Part shown: positions 8,895 to 18,356 of the stretch, one piece after another
How the letters are laid out: every line of letters begins with the position of its first letter
Numbering within the stretch: the first letter of the stretch is position 1
Origin: Nostoc sp. NOS(2021)
GTDB taxonomy: Bacteria > Cyanobacteriota > Cyanobacteriia > Cyanobacteriales > Nostocaceae
DNA: 51,775 nucleotides
NCBI RefSeq assembly: GCF_017115025.1
Contig: NZ_JABXKM010000227.1
Span: 1 to 51,775 of the forward strand
Direction: 5' to 3'
Position numbers and translations under genes: made by a program
The notes under the pieces: generated by a model
Told to the model about the DNA's origin: nothing
The model's input: only the letters and a program-made list of their open reading frames with translations
The model's database searches: none

Positions 8895-9962
8895 TCACAG
8901 CCAAGCTCGGTCGTATTGAACAGGCCAGAGTTTATCGTGTCCCAGTTGTTTGGCTGCCAGATGTGGCCAGTAAGGATTGCGGAGTAGTTCACGTCCTAAC
9001 AGCACTATATCAGCTACTTCTGTGCGAATAATCTCGTCAGCTTGTTCAGGAGATGTAATTAAGCCCACGGCTCCTGTATGAATATCGGCTTCGCGGCGGA
9101 TGCGTTCGGCAAATTGAGTCTGATAACCAGGTTTAATTGGTATATTAATGCCCGGTATAATACCGCCTGATGAAGTATCGATGAGATCAACTCCTAGAGA
9201 CTTGAGTTTGTCACTTAAAGCGATAGTTTGCTCAATGTCCCAGCCTTTGTCTACCCAATCGGTGGCGGAGATGCATACCCAAAGTGGATGTGTCTGGGGC
9301 CAAACCTCTCGGACTGCTTGAACAACTTCTCTAAGCAGACGAGTCCGGTTTTCAAAGCTGCCACCATAATCATCTTGCCGTTGGTTAGAAAGGGGTGAGA
9401 GAAACTGGTGCAGTAGATAACCGTGGGCAGCATGAATTTCCACTACGTTGAAACCAGCTTGCAGAGAACGTTTGGCAGCTTGAACAAAGGCGTCAATAAC
9501 TTGTTGAATTCCTTCAAGACTGAGGGCTTCTGGAACTGGGCTATCTTTGCTAAAAGCGATCGCACTACTCGAAACCAAGGGACGCCAACCTTCCTGAGAT
9601 TCATCCAGCACTTTCCCTCCTTTACTCGGTTTGGCAGTGCTGGCCTTTCTACCTGCATGAGCAAGTTGAATACCTGCAACAGATCCAAAGTTATGAATTA
9701 ATGCTACAGTTTTGGCCAAAGTTTCTATGTGTGCATCTGACCAGATTCCCAAATCTTGGGGGCTAATGCGTCCGCCAGCTTCTACAGCTGCTGCTTCTGT
9801 TAGCACTATACCTGCACCGCCAACTGCGCGAGAAGCTAGATGAATAACGTGCCAATCATTAGCATATCCATTTGTACTGGAATATTGACACATCGGTGAA
9901 ACGGCGATGCGGTTGCGAAAGGTAACTTCACGAATCTTGAATGGTTCAAACAGATGTGCCAT
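8895..9962 (-). CDS. namA: NADH:flavin oxidoreductase, YqjM/NamA-type old yellow enzyme
   Basis: 355 residues, a TIM-barrel FMN enzyme reducing activated C=C bonds with NAD(P)H. The YqjM subclass is shown by the N-terminal VSPMCQYSS with the FMN-contacting Cys, QLAHAGRKAS, the substrate-binding His pair in VEIHAAHGYLLHQFLSP, and the family signature SNQRQDDYGGSFENR. The C-terminal GRELLRNPYWP matches the family's end. It is followed upstream by an MFS gene on the same strand (72 bp gap), suggesting a small detoxification pair. Physiological substrate unknown. Confidence 0.93.
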   Translation of the reverse strand: MAHLFEPFKIREVTFRNRIAVSPMCQYSSTNGYANDWHVIHLASRAVGGAGIVLTEAAAVEAGGRISPQDLGIWSDAHIETLAKTVALIHNFGSVAGIQLAHAGRKASTAKPSKGGKVLDESQEGWRPLVSSSAIAFSKDSPVPEALSLEGIQQVIDAFVQAAKRSLQAGFNVVEIHAAHGYLLHQFLSPLSNQRQDDYGGSFENRTRLLREVVQAVREVWPQTHPLWVCISATDWVDKGWDIEQTIALSDKLKSLGVDLIDTSSGGIIPGINIPIKPGYQTQFAERIRREADIHTGAVGLITSPEQADEIIRTEVADIVLLGRELLRNPYWPHLAAKQLGHDKLWPVQYDRAWL

Positions 9963-10034
9963 TGATATTGATTCCTTCTCTTGCTAGGTAAAAGAAATTG
10001 GGGACGGATTTGCAGCATGAACTCCGAATTTGCA

Positions 10035-11246
10035 TTAAACGGCTGTAGATTTTCTGTTACGTACACTGAAATGAGCGATAAACGCCACAGCCAACAAAAA
10101 GAATCCCAAAGCACAAACGCCGTTCCACTGCCACAATCCCCAGGTATAAGTACCAAGAAAAGAGCCGAGTGCGCCGCCAGTGTAGTTTGTAACCATGTAC
10201 ACGGTATTCAAACGGCTCTCAGCATTTGGAACTAAGTTGTAGACGCGGATTTGGTTTGAAATGTAACCAGTGTGCATTCCTAAGTCAAGAATAAGCATCC
10301 CTAATATAAGACCCATAAAATGAGTTCCACCAGCTATCCAAAGGATCACAAAAGCTGATAGAGATAGAACAACAGCTATTCCAACTAACATTCTGGGGCC
10401 TTGCTTGTCTGCTAGCCGTCCAACAATGGGGGTGGTAAAGACGCCAATTAAGCCAACTAAGCCAAATAGACCTGCAACTCGACTGTCGTAATTATAGGCA
10501 GGAGATTCCAGCAGAAAAACTAGAGTGACCCACGTAGCATTAAAGGCTGCAAATACTAGTGCAACGTTCAGCGCCGCTTCACGTAATACAGGCTGCTCAC
10601 GAACGAGTTGTACAAGACTCTGCATCAGTTGCTGGTACGACAGTGTAGACGAAGGCTTGCTTACAGGTATCCGCCCTTGGATCACAAAAGCTAAGACAAG
10701 CATCACACCTGCCGAGATGCCATATACGGCTCGCCAACCCAGATATTCGCCAATTATCCCACTGACTGAACGGGCAAGGAGGACGCTGAGGATCATCCCA
10801 CTGAGTAGCGTTCCGATCGCTTTTCCTCGCACTGAGGGGTGTGTCAGATGGGCGACGAGTGGAATAACTAGATGTGCCACTATGCTACAGAAACCAACTA
10901 CGAAACTCGACACAGATAACCAGAGGAGATTAGGAACTGTAGCCTCCACCACCAAGGCACAGGCCAGCAAAACTAGCATAGTGACAATTAACCACCGGCG
11001 TTCCATCATGTCGCCCAAAGGAACTAACAACAGTAGCCCCACTGCATAGCCAGTTTGGGTGAGAGTGGGAATAAATCCCACCTGCTGGACAGAGATATTC
11101 AAGCTACGTCCCATATCAGCCAGTAGCGGCTGATTGTAGTAGACATTTGCCACTGCTAAACCACAAGCGATCGCTAAAGTTAAAACGGTACTTCGCTGCG
11201 TCAGCGAATTGCGATCAGTGGTCACAGTGTGCTCTTTAGAACTCAT
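10035..11246 (-). CDS. MFS transporter (YnfM/AraJ-like)
   Basis: 403 residues with 12 predicted membrane helices. The first half carries NVYYNQPLLADMGRSLNIS and the helix 2-3 loop PLGDMMERRWLI, as in a common group of bacterial MFS exporters; the second cytoplasmic loop GRLADKQGPRMLVG repeats that motif. Located just upstream of, and on the same strand as, the flavin reductase, so the two may be co-transcribed. Substrate unknown. Confidence 0.87.
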   Translation of the reverse strand: MSSKEHTVTTDRNSLTQRSTVLTLAIACGLAVANVYYNQPLLADMGRSLNISVQQVGFIPTLTQTGYAVGLLLLVPLGDMMERRWLIVTMLVLLACALVVEATVPNLLWLSVSSFVVGFCSIVAHLVIPLVAHLTHPSVRGKAIGTLLSGMILSVLLARSVSGIIGEYLGWRAVYGISAGVMLVLAFVIQGRIPVSKPSSTLSYQQLMQSLVQLVREQPVLREAALNVALVFAAFNATWVTLVFLLESPAYNYDSRVAGLFGLVGLIGVFTTPIVGRLADKQGPRMLVGIAVVLSLSAFVILWIAGGTHFMGLILGMLILDLGMHTGYISNQIRVYNLVPNAESRLNTVYMVTNYTGGALGSFLGTYTWGLWQWNGVCALGFFLLAVAFIAHFSVRNRKSTAV

Positions 11247-11275
11247 TATGATGCACCAAAATATGGAATAGTAGC

Positions 11276-11482
11276 TTAAATACTTGTTGAATGAATAGAG
11301 TCCTGATCAAGACTTGGATGAATAGGCTGATCATCAGGCTCTTGGGTCTGGAATTCCCAGATATCGCGTTTTCCTAGTTCTTGATCCACTAATAACTGTA
11401 GATGATCTGGTAATTTAGTTTTTTGCCAAATTGACCAAATTTCTCCACAAAATAATTCTTTTTCAATTTGTCCGAAAAACAT
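11276..11482 (-). CDS. Small hypothetical protein
   Basis: 68 residues, Trp- and acid-rich (FCGEIWSIWQKTKLPDHLQLL, then DIWEFQTQEPDDQP), no signal peptide or membrane segment, no recognised family. It lies 29 bp upstream of the MFS gene on the same strand. The composition looks protein-like rather than random, but the assignment is uncertain. Confidence 0.45.
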   Translation of the reverse strand: MFFGQIEKELFCGEIWSIWQKTKLPDHLQLLVDQELGKRDIWEFQTQEPDDQPIHPSLDQDSIHSTSI

Positions 11483-11580
11483 TGCTTGATTCTCCAGTCA
11501 TGTAACAATTTCAGTTTAGTAACTCCTAATTTAGAAAAGATGAAGTAGCAAAATTTTCATCCTTCATTCTTTCGCCGTCT

Positions 11581-12363
11581 TTAAAATACAGGTACTATTC
11601 GCCCCTGATACTGCTTGTTAATAAAATCTCTCACCTGTGGAGCGTTAAGCAGCTTGTTCAGCTTCTGAATTTTGGGTTCATTTTCTCGACCCTGTAATGT
11701 GACTAATGCCAAGACATACTTTTTATCTTTAGCTGTCTCCTGTCCCATAGATTGCGGTATTATTCCTGCTAGAGCAAAAGTCTGAGCCGAGGAAACAATT
11801 AAGTCTACATCATTAATAGCTCGAACTACTTGGACTCCTTCTAATTCCTTGATTCGCAAGTTTTTGGGATTCTCAGCTATGTCTCTCTGAGTTCCAAATC
11901 CCTTGGTATTTTCCTTTAGTTTGATTAAGTCATTGCTTGCCAGTAACCTTAGTCCTCGATCGTTATTAATCACATCATTGGCAATTGTGACGGTGGCATT
12001 TTGGGGAACTTCATTCACAGATTTAAGGTTTTTTGAGAAAAGACCCAGTGTGCTTAAGGAAACTAGATTTAATGGGAATAAATTTATTTTGAGTTCCTTG
12101 ACAGCATTATTCATGAAAGGTCGATGTTGAAAAAAATTGGCATCGATTACTTTGTCTGTTAAAGCTGTATTCGGTTGTATCCAGTCATTAAAAGTAACAA
12201 CTTTTACTTCTAATCCTTCCTGATGTGCCAGCTTGGTATTTACAAACTTCAAAATATCTTCAGATATGATTCCCGTCACCTCGACTTGAATGACTTCTTT
12301 TTCTGAACCTCTTTGTCCTAAAACACTAAAAATCTCACCTGGTTTAAAAAGCTGCTGTACCAC
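11581..12363 (-). CDS. MetQ/NlpA-family methionine-binding-like protein without export signal
   Basis: 260 residues from a GTG at 12363. The body is a MetQ/NlpA-type binding protein: VIQVEVTGIISEDILKFV, then NTALTDKVIDANFFQHRPF, the central TIANDVINNDRGLRLL and the C-terminal NKLLNAPQVRDFINKQYQG. Family members are lipoproteins; here the first 25 residues (VQQLFKPGEIFSVLGQRG) are not a signal peptide, and an in-frame TAG sits four codons upstream of the GTG. No MetN ATPase or MetI permease gene adjoins. It has no Cys and only two internal Met. Either the 5' end has been replaced, making it a non-exported relic, or it is a rare cytosolic form. Confidence 0.7.
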   Translation of the reverse strand: MVQQLFKPGEIFSVLGQRGSEKEVIQVEVTGIISEDILKFVNTKLAHQEGLEVKVVTFNDWIQPNTALTDKVIDANFFQHRPFMNNAVKELKINLFPLNLVSLSTLGLFSKNLKSVNEVPQNATVTIANDVINNDRGLRLLASNDLIKLKENTKGFGTQRDIAENPKNLRIKELEGVQVVRAINDVDLIVSSAQTFALAGIIPQSMGQETAKDKKYVLALVTLQGRENEPKIQKLNKLLNAPQVRDFINKQYQGRIVPVF

Positions 12364-12976
12364 TATTACCTGCTATTGGGCAATTTATTTGTATACTACG
12401 ATAAATCGATAGGTTTAATGCAGTATTGACTATAAGATTTGCATAGATGAAGATAAAAAACAAGGGCGTTGCTGAATAAAAATATGAATTAAGCGTCACC
12501 GATAGCGAAAGCGTTGCGGTGGCGGCAAAACGCACCTCAAGGGAAAAGCTGCTCCGGCAATTCGTGCTTGTTTCTTGTGGTATTACAAAGAAAGGCAGTC
12601 TTGCTGAGAGCAGAAGGCAGCTATGTAAGAAGTATTAATAAAAACTTTAGCTCTGAGTATAGAGCCACGTATAAAAAGAAGAATTGTATCGAGATTTGAG
12701 CGCGAGATACAAAGCCTAGCCAGTGCGGTCTTGGGATACATCCCAAGACCGCACTAGCGTCGTCCTTGCTTACTTTAGTGGAGTTTAGCTATTAGCCAAG
12801 AAATAAATTTCTTGGCGGGAGATGGAACAGATGCAAGATTTGAGTATCAGGTATTTCGTGAAATGGTATCACTCTAGCTTTGTTTCATTCTGAAGTGCGC
12901 CCCGCACATGGACTGCTGATAATCAGGCAAATAAAGCATATACACCTAAAACTACAGCGTTAACCTTTATACCTGA
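12364..12976. other. Intergenic region with one strong hairpin
   Basis: About 610 bp without a convincing gene. It contains the hairpin at 12722-12755. The short open stretches 12344-12535 (minus) and 12514-12699 (plus) have no family features and probably are not genes. Confidence 0.5.
12722..12755. repeat. Long perfect hairpin
   Basis: Arms AGTGCGGTCTTGGGA and TCCCAAGACCGCACT pair perfectly (15 bp, one more pair possible) around a TACA loop. No T-run follows on either side, so it is more likely a dispersed palindromic repeat than a terminator. Confidence 0.6.
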
Positions 12977-13330
12977 TTATTCTCTCCCTATATCTAACTG
13001 TACTTGCAATCCATCATTGTCATTCCCAGACTGAGCGGGCGCTAAGAAAACAGAAGTGTCTGGCAGTGATAATGATTCGTTAAAGCGGATTTTGACTGGA
13101 GTTTTATTGTCTCTTCTATTATTGTTGGAGATGCTTGCTGGATTAGTTTGCTCAAAAAAGCTTTTAAAGTCATTTTGAGATGTTCTCTGATCAATTCCAA
13201 CTAGAGAATCACCAGTTAATCTGTATTGTTGTCGATTTGAGCTTGATGCAGGTGACTGGGCGTACACCTGGCTTCCTAAGCTTGCAAAGGCTGCCGTAAT
13301 CCCCAAGAAAGCAATAATGTTGGCGTTCAT
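12977..13330 (-). CDS. Secreted hypothetical protein
   Basis: 117 residues with a Sec-type signal peptide (NANIIAFLGITAAFASLGSQVYA, likely cleaved after VYA). The mature part is polar and rich in Ser, Asn, Asp and Gln with no Cys, suggesting an extracytoplasmic, partly disordered protein. No family recognised; no operon partners. Confidence 0.6.
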   Translation of the reverse strand: MNANIIAFLGITAAFASLGSQVYAQSPASSSNRQQYRLTGDSLVGIDQRTSQNDFKSFFEQTNPASISNNNRRDNKTPVKIRFNESLSLPDTSVFLAPAQSGNDNDGLQVQLDIGRE

Positions 13331-13532
13331 TTATTTTATCCAAATTATCTTTAATATTGCTTGTCTTTATTCTGTGATCAAATTTTTTTAATTAACTCTA
13401 TCGTTAGGTTATACAATAATAATTTTATTGCGTATATACTTAGGTTGTCAATGATTCCTGCTCTGTACAAACCTTTAATTATTCGCGCCCACCTACTTAT
13501 ACCAATTCTATGTGAGGCTGCGCTTTATTCAC

Positions 13533-13560
13533 GTAGGGGCAATTCATGAATTGCCCCTAC
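13533..13560. repeat. 28-bp perfect palindrome, copy 1
   Basis: GTAGGGGCAATTCA followed by its exact reverse complement. The same 28 bp recur at 14271-14298, and a variant with GTAGGCACAATTCA arms is at 23004-23031. Confidence 0.85.
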
Positions 13561-13594
13561 AGCGCGGTTTTGGGTAAGTTCTATAGGCGCATCT

Positions 13595-13978
13595 TCAAAA
13601 AGAAATGGTATTAGTTTGTTGCAGATAACTTAACAACCAATTTGCCGCCGTCGCCCTGCGAGTTTGACGAGGCCCAAATTCACCAATTTTGTAACCTTTG
13701 AAACCCAGTTTTTCTTTTAGGATTTGTTTATTTTCAGCAGGAATGGAACGAGTCAACTTGACTGTTGCAGGGCGAGATTCAATGAAATCTGGTGGTTGTG
13801 GGTACTCATTCTGCCATTCTGGTGCAACTTGGGTAGTGTCCCATTGTGCAGTTGAGGAATCATAGCGATAGCCTAAATAATGCCATAGCAACTGATTAAC
13901 TATGGCATCATCAAGTTTCTCGTCAAGAATTGCCCAAATTGTTTCTGTATTGAGTGGGGGCAGGTTAGACATAAACAA
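13595..13978 (-). CDS. DUF1823 family protein
   Basis: 127 residues, soluble, matching a conserved cyanobacterial/plastid family of unknown function (LPPLNTETIWAILDEKLDD at the N-terminus, then LLWHYLGYRYDSS, and the C-terminal RATAANWLLSYLQ). Start could be Met1 or Met3. The 28-bp palindrome copy 1 lies just downstream. Function not known. Confidence 0.7.
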   Translation of the reverse strand: MFMSNLPPLNTETIWAILDEKLDDAIVNQLLWHYLGYRYDSSTAQWDTTQVAPEWQNEYPQPPDFIESRPATVKLTRSIPAENKQILKEKLGFKGYKIGEFGPRQTRRATAANWLLSYLQQTNTISF

Positions 13979-14232
13979 TTCAAAATTCCAAGTGAAAAAA
14001 CTGACTACTGATTAAATTACAGCAGTTTTCAGGTATTTAGACTACGACTGGTAGGTGGAATAGGGAGTAGGGAGTGGTGTAGTTCAATTACTTGAAAAGC
14101 GCTGTAAATGTATAAAAATTAGTAGGTAGTAAGAAAGACTTTATCATTACTCTATTGCACTCCCAAAGATAGGGATAACTTTATTTTTATCTACACCTGC
14201 TGGAAGATTTATCTGCCACAAGCATTAGACGC

Positions 14233-14323
14233 AGGACTTACGCAAAAAGGTAGTAAAGCCTTGATTTACCGTAGGGGCAATTCATGAATTGCCCCTACAT
14301 TTCGTAGTTGATGCGTAAGTCCT
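14233..14323. mobile_element. 91-bp MITE-like element with terminal inverted repeats
   Basis: Ends are AGGACTTACGCA (14233-14244) and TGCGTAAGTCCT (14312-14323), perfect 12-bp inverted repeats. The 28-bp palindrome copy 2 (14271-14298) sits in the middle. A single end-like sequence AGACTTACGCAAAAAG also occurs at 37788-37803. No transposase is present, so it would have to be mobilised in trans. Confidence 0.6.
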
Positions 14324-14624
14324 AAGACAAACTATTAAAGTGACCCTAAATAAGGAGATTCGCCAACTCAAGAGGAAGATTATGAGAATAGGGGATCTGT
14401 TCAGAAATATAGTCGGTCGCAAGCAGAAACGACGTGATCAAGAGTAGGATAATCGCGATCGCTAGTACAGAAATCACAATGACGAAGACTAAGATCGAGA
14501 GTACAGACATCGCGGCGATGAAGGCGATGACGAAGACCGGGATTAATTTCGCGAGTTAGAGTTAAAAACAGGTTGTGCATACACAAACTAGGTAGACTGG
14601 AAATCGTAAAGATTAGACCAGTCT
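14324..14624. other. Intergenic region, no gene seen
   Basis: About 300 bp upstream of the acylphosphatase gene, with GCGATCGC and loosely repeated GACGAAGAC / AGATCGAGAGTACAGA text. A minus-strand open stretch here has no protein character. Confidence 0.45.
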
Positions 14625-14927
14625 ATGCAGAATTCCACAGCACTGCCAAAGATCATCCGCGCCCATGTATTCATTTCTGGCCGAGTCCAAGGAGTGGGCT
14701 ATCGCTACGCCACAGTGGATACAGCTAGCCAGTTGGGATTAACTGGTTGGGTGCGGAATCTCCCCGATAGTCGAGTAGAAGCAGTCTTTGAAGGGGCGCG
14801 AGAGGTTGTAGATGACATGGTTCGCTGGTGTCACTCTGGGCCACCTGGTGCTGTGGTGAAAGATGTTGTGGTTGAGTATGAAGTACCGGAAGAGTTGCGG
14901 GGATTTGAAGTTAAGCGGGTTGAGTAG
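14625..14927 (+). CDS. acyP: Acylphosphatase
   Basis: 100 residues, the usual size. Hydrolyses carboxyl-phosphate bonds such as acetyl phosphate. The phosphate-binding signature is GRVQGVGYRY with the catalytic Arg, and the second signature GWVRNLPDSRVEAVFEG carries the catalytic Asn. Cytosolic, single gene on the plus strand. Confidence 0.95.
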   Translation: MQNSTALPKIIRAHVFISGRVQGVGYRYATVDTASQLGLTGWVRNLPDSRVEAVFEGAREVVDDMVRWCHSGPPGAVVKDVVVEYEVPEELRGFEVKRVE

Positions 14928-15027
14928 GGAGTTAACAAGGGAACAGGTTATAGGTTACAGGGCACAGGAAAGAAAAACTATCCCCTGCTCCCCTGCCTTC
15001 TGTGAATACAGCTAGCCGGTAATGAAG

Positions 15028-15855
15028 CTAATGATTTTGATCCAGTTGGCTCGTCCAAAGGTATAATCCCGTCTTACAGTACTCCTGAAATCCGATCCGG
15101 CGATATACATTTACCCCCATTTCCGTGGCTTGCAATGTTGCAACATGGTATCCAAGAGCATAAGCTCTCTGTAGTGCAGTTAGCACCAGTGCTGTTGCGA
15201 ATCCATTTCTTCTTGCTTCTGGGATTGTAGCAACAACGTAGATACCTGCTACTTGTGGATCTAGATACAATGCTGATGTTACCACGGGCAAACCTTTCCA
15301 CCAGCCAATAAAACGGATATATTCTTTGGAATCTATTCCCAAGCTTAACTCTAGGTCATAATAGGCATTGTATTCCCTATCAGGAATTTCAAAGCCCACC
15401 GTTGCAACTCGCACCCAATGCTTCAGGGTTTCGTGATCTTTAACCTGTGCGATCGCTAAATCTGCTGGCACAGACAGATCCTTAGCTAAAGCCGACAAAT
15501 CAATCGCCATCACAGGCAATTCACCTAAACGGCTTAATCCATGAGCTTCTAAATACTTTCCTAAATCCGCTGGTTGGGTTGCTGGCCCTGTCCACCAAAA
15601 CATTGGTATCTGCTGCGCGGTAAAGTAATTGAGAGTTCCGGTGATGGTAGCATCAATTTGGTCAGGGTAGAGTTGGGCACGGCAAACACCGTTAAAAAAC
15701 GGAAAAGAAATGCCAGTAGAAAAACGAATCAGGTTAGATTCAGAGTAGAGTTGGCGATGTGGCGCCCGCCCATAGTTCGTCAAGAATGCGAACATATTGT
15801 TTTCGAGCGCTGTCACTAAGTTAGGTGTCGATAAATCCTGTAAAACCTGGTTCAT
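15028..15855 (-). CDS. GNAT-family N-acetyltransferase
   Basis: 275 residues. The C-terminal half is a GNAT fold: AGIYVVATIPEARRNGFATALVLTALQRAYALG contains the acetyl-CoA pyrophosphate loop (ArRNGFAtA), followed by VATLQATEMGVNVYRRIGFQEYC, the usual last strand. The N-terminal half has its own alpha/beta character and may be a degenerate second GNAT domain. Acceptor substrate unknown. Transcribed toward the acylphosphatase gene. Confidence 0.85.
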   Translation of the reverse strand: MNQVLQDLSTPNLVTALENNMFAFLTNYGRAPHRQLYSESNLIRFSTGISFPFFNGVCRAQLYPDQIDATITGTLNYFTAQQIPMFWWTGPATQPADLGKYLEAHGLSRLGELPVMAIDLSALAKDLSVPADLAIAQVKDHETLKHWVRVATVGFEIPDREYNAYYDLELSLGIDSKEYIRFIGWWKGLPVVTSALYLDPQVAGIYVVATIPEARRNGFATALVLTALQRAYALGYHVATLQATEMGVNVYRRIGFQEYCKTGLYLWTSQLDQNH

Positions 15856-15939
15856 ATTAAAAGTTTGAGTACAGAATTACACGAGTGAGCCTACCATTTT
15901 TAGCTAGACTAACGGTGTGTATATTTCTGTAGAGCAGTA

Positions 15940-16935
15940 CTAGTCAACTACCAAAACCGCTGAACCTGCAATTTTGCCACTACGAAGCGCATCTAAAGCC
16001 TCATTTGCTTGAGTTAAAGGAAAAGCATTTACTTCTGTGCGAATCGGAACTTTGGGCGCTAAGGTCAGAAATTCTTCACCATCTTTGCGAGTCAGATTAG
16101 CAACAGAACGCAACACTCTTTCTTGCCAAAGAATGTCATAGGGAAAAGAGGGAATATCGCTCATGTGAATCCCAGCACAAACTACGATACCGCCTTTGGT
16201 AACTGCACGCAAAGCATCTGGTACTAGCTTACCTACGGAAGCAAAAATAATCGCTGCATCCAAAGGTTCTGGGGGTGATACATCTGAGCCACCCGCCCAA
16301 GTTGCACCCAATTGACGGGCAAACTGTTGTCCTTCAACATCACCAGAACGGGTAAAAGCAAAAACTTGACGTTTTTGATAACGAGCCAGTTGTATCAAAA
16401 TGTGAGCGGCTGAACCAAAGCCATAAAAACCCAGTTTTTGTGCATCACCTGTCATTCTGTAAGCACGATAGCCAATTAAGCCAGCACACAACAGGGGTGC
16501 AGCTTGCAAATCAGCATAGCTAGGGTCTAGGGGAAAGCAAAAGCGGTAATCGGCAACAGTGTATTCTGCATAACCGCCGTTAAGATTGTAACCAGTAAAC
16601 TCAGCATAATCGCAAAGATTTTCACGACCAGAGAGACAGTAACAGCAGCGATCGCCGCAAGTATAACCTAGCCAAGGAATGCCAACTCGTTGACCGACAT
16701 TAAAGTTATCAACGCCTTCACCCATCGCCTCTACAGTACCCACAATTTGATGTCCAAGTACTAGAGGTAGTTTGGGGTGCGTTAATTCTCCATCAACTAT
16801 ATGCAAATCTGTGCGACAGACACCGCAAGCGTGAACACGAATCAGTACTTGCTCAGAGTTAGGTTTTGGTATCGGTAACTCTGCTAGCTTTAGGGGTTGA
16901 CGCGGTGTCTCTAAAATCATTGCACGCATAAGCAA
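15940..16935 (-). CDS. Zinc-dependent alcohol dehydrogenase, MDR family
   Basis: 331 residues, medium-chain dehydrogenase. Catalytic zinc ligands are in CGVCRTDLH and GHQIVG; the structural-zinc cluster CGDRCCYCLSGRENLC is complete. The nucleotide-binding region GFYGFGSAAHILIQLA departs from the common GxGxxG but keeps the Rossmann pattern. Probably interconverts a primary alcohol and aldehyde with NAD(P)H. The start could be Met1, Met3 or Met6; Met3 and Met6 fit the family N-terminus best. Confidence 0.9.
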   Translation of the reverse strand: MLMRAMILETPRQPLKLAELPIPKPNSEQVLIRVHACGVCRTDLHIVDGELTHPKLPLVLGHQIVGTVEAMGEGVDNFNVGQRVGIPWLGYTCGDRCCYCLSGRENLCDYAEFTGYNLNGGYAEYTVADYRFCFPLDPSYADLQAAPLLCAGLIGYRAYRMTGDAQKLGFYGFGSAAHILIQLARYQKRQVFAFTRSGDVEGQQFARQLGATWAGGSDVSPPEPLDAAIIFASVGKLVPDALRAVTKGGIVVCAGIHMSDIPSFPYDILWQERVLRSVANLTRKDGEEFLTLAPKVPIRTEVNAFPLTQANEALDALRSGKIAGSAVLVVD

Positions 16936-17008
16936 TTCAAAGTTTTTTAACTAAATGGTAGCAAGTATTATGGCTTTATACAAAATCCAATGTTTATCAA
17001 GTGAAAAA

Positions 17009-17248
17009 TTAATCTCGGTTGAAACCACAGCCTAAACAACGCATACAAACAAAGAAAGCCGCTAAAACTGAGATAATCTCAAATACCAATTGAAATGACA
17101 AGGGAGCTAGAGAAAATCCCCAACTCAGAGAAATTGTCCCAGTTACCATAGCCGCAATGCGATGAATTTCGTCTTTAGTTCTCAAGGCAAATAAAAAAAT
17201 TCCTAAACCCAATAGTAATAAGACTAAACTACTCATAAAGATATTCAT
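17009..17248 (-). CDS. Small membrane protein, unknown function
   Basis: 79 residues with two hydrophobic helices (FMSSLVLLLLGLGIFLFAL and the second from about residue 50) separated by a charged loop RTKDEIHR. A CMRCLGCG cysteine pair is near the C-terminus. No recognised family; 73 bp downstream of the alcohol dehydrogenase start on the same strand. Confidence 0.55.
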   Translation of the reverse strand: MNIFMSSLVLLLLGLGIFLFALRTKDEIHRIAAMVTGTISLSWGFSLAPLSFQLVFEIISVLAAFFVCMRCLGCGFNRD

Positions 17249-17775
17249 TACTTAGAAGCTAAAAGTCAATCATCCAAAGCTGCAATGCTGACAAAAATTG
17301 TATATGCAATTTTTTGACACTCTCCTTATCTATATTATCTGTACTAACAACCTCTGGACAGCTATGCCTTTACGCCGGATTCCAATATTCACTTTGACAG
17401 ATGTTACCTCTATCTTGCGGGTTTGGATCTTCACTCCCGCCCCTCAGTGATTATACTCCCTAGCGATCCTGGGGAGCGATCGCAGATCGAATTACCTCGA
17501 ATTATATTTTTCCTGATGTGAATATTCTACAAGTTCAACTGGTTGCAGCGATCGCGAGCTAATTTGAGTCTGCGATTGTCGGAGTTTCCCACCAGTAGTG
17601 CAACTTTTATTACAGCATCTGTGACAATTTTTATTTAGTCTGCATTTGATATTCGGTTGCCACTAGCTAGAGGTCTTACCATTTTTAATTGCCTGTGGCA
17701 GTATGTCAATAGTTAACAAAAATATCTTTTCATTTTGCTAGTATCATCTCACAGAGGTAATGCAGGTGAGTTTGG
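17249..17775. other. Intergenic region, no gene seen
   Basis: About 530 bp between diverging genes, with several GCGATCGC-like octamers (near 17475 and 17548) but no recognisable gene or terminator. Promoters for both neighbours are expected here. Confidence 0.5.
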
Positions 17776-18342
17776 ATGGAGAAATTAACTAAACCAGTGC
17801 GATTTTGGCTTTGTGCAACTATCATGATTTTGGGTTTGATAGGCTGCGATCGCTTTGTCGGTACTTCTGGAGAACCAGTTGAGCGAGTGAGTGATGGCGA
17901 TACTTTAGTAGTCAAAGATGCTGATGGCAAAAATTTTAGTGTGCGCTTTGCTTGTATAGATGCGCCAGAAATAGCTCATACTAAGAAAGAAAAGCAGAGT
18001 AAAAGCGCTAGCGATCGCAATCAATTTACTTGGGGTGTGAAAGCCCAAGAACGGGTGCAAGAACTGGTGCAACAAGGAGGCGATCGCGTGACTTTGAATA
18101 TCACTGATAGCGATCGTTATGGGCGTAAAATTGCCGAAGTCCGTTTAAAAAATGGCACTTTTGTACAACAGGTATTGTTGCAAGAAGGTTTAGCAAAAGT
18201 GTATCGTCCCTATTTAAACAAGTGTCCTAGTAAAGATTTAGTTCAACAAGCCGAAGCTAAGGCGAAGGAACAACGGCTTGGCGTTTGGAGTGATACTAAA
18301 TTTGTGAATCCTTGGGAATATCGCAGCCTATATAAGAAGTAG
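17776..18342 (+). CDS. Thermonuclease (SNase-domain) lipoprotein
   Basis: 188 residues. A lipoprotein signal peptide ends at Cys24 (LIGC). The staphylococcal-nuclease fold follows: ERVSDGDTLVV, then VRFACIDAPEIAH with the catalytic Arg/Asp, DRYGRKIAEV with the second Arg, and the late signature LLQEGLAKVY. Expected to cleave DNA/RNA with Ca2+ in the periplasm or at the outer surface. Converges with the sugar permease gene 15 bp away. Confidence 0.92.
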   Translation: MEKLTKPVRFWLCATIMILGLIGCDRFVGTSGEPVERVSDGDTLVVKDADGKNFSVRFACIDAPEIAHTKKEKQSKSASDRNQFTWGVKAQERVQELVQQGGDRVTLNITDSDRYGRKIAEVRLKNGTFVQQVLLQEGLAKVYRPYLNKCPSKDLVQQAEAKAKEQRLGVWSDTKFVNPWEYRSLYKK

Positions 18343-18356
18343 AAACTTGAAAACTC

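Noticed and set aside
8714-8992. 92-codon minus-strand open frame
   Set aside because: Overlaps the C-terminus of the flavin reductase in another frame and has no motifs.
14266-14272. Third TACCGTA operator half-site
   Set aside because: Part of the border of a 28-bp palindrome; no TACGGTA partner at 12-bp spacing.
14401-14586. 61-codon minus-strand open frame
   Set aside because: Derived from repeated GACGAAGAC-like text; no ribosome-binding site.
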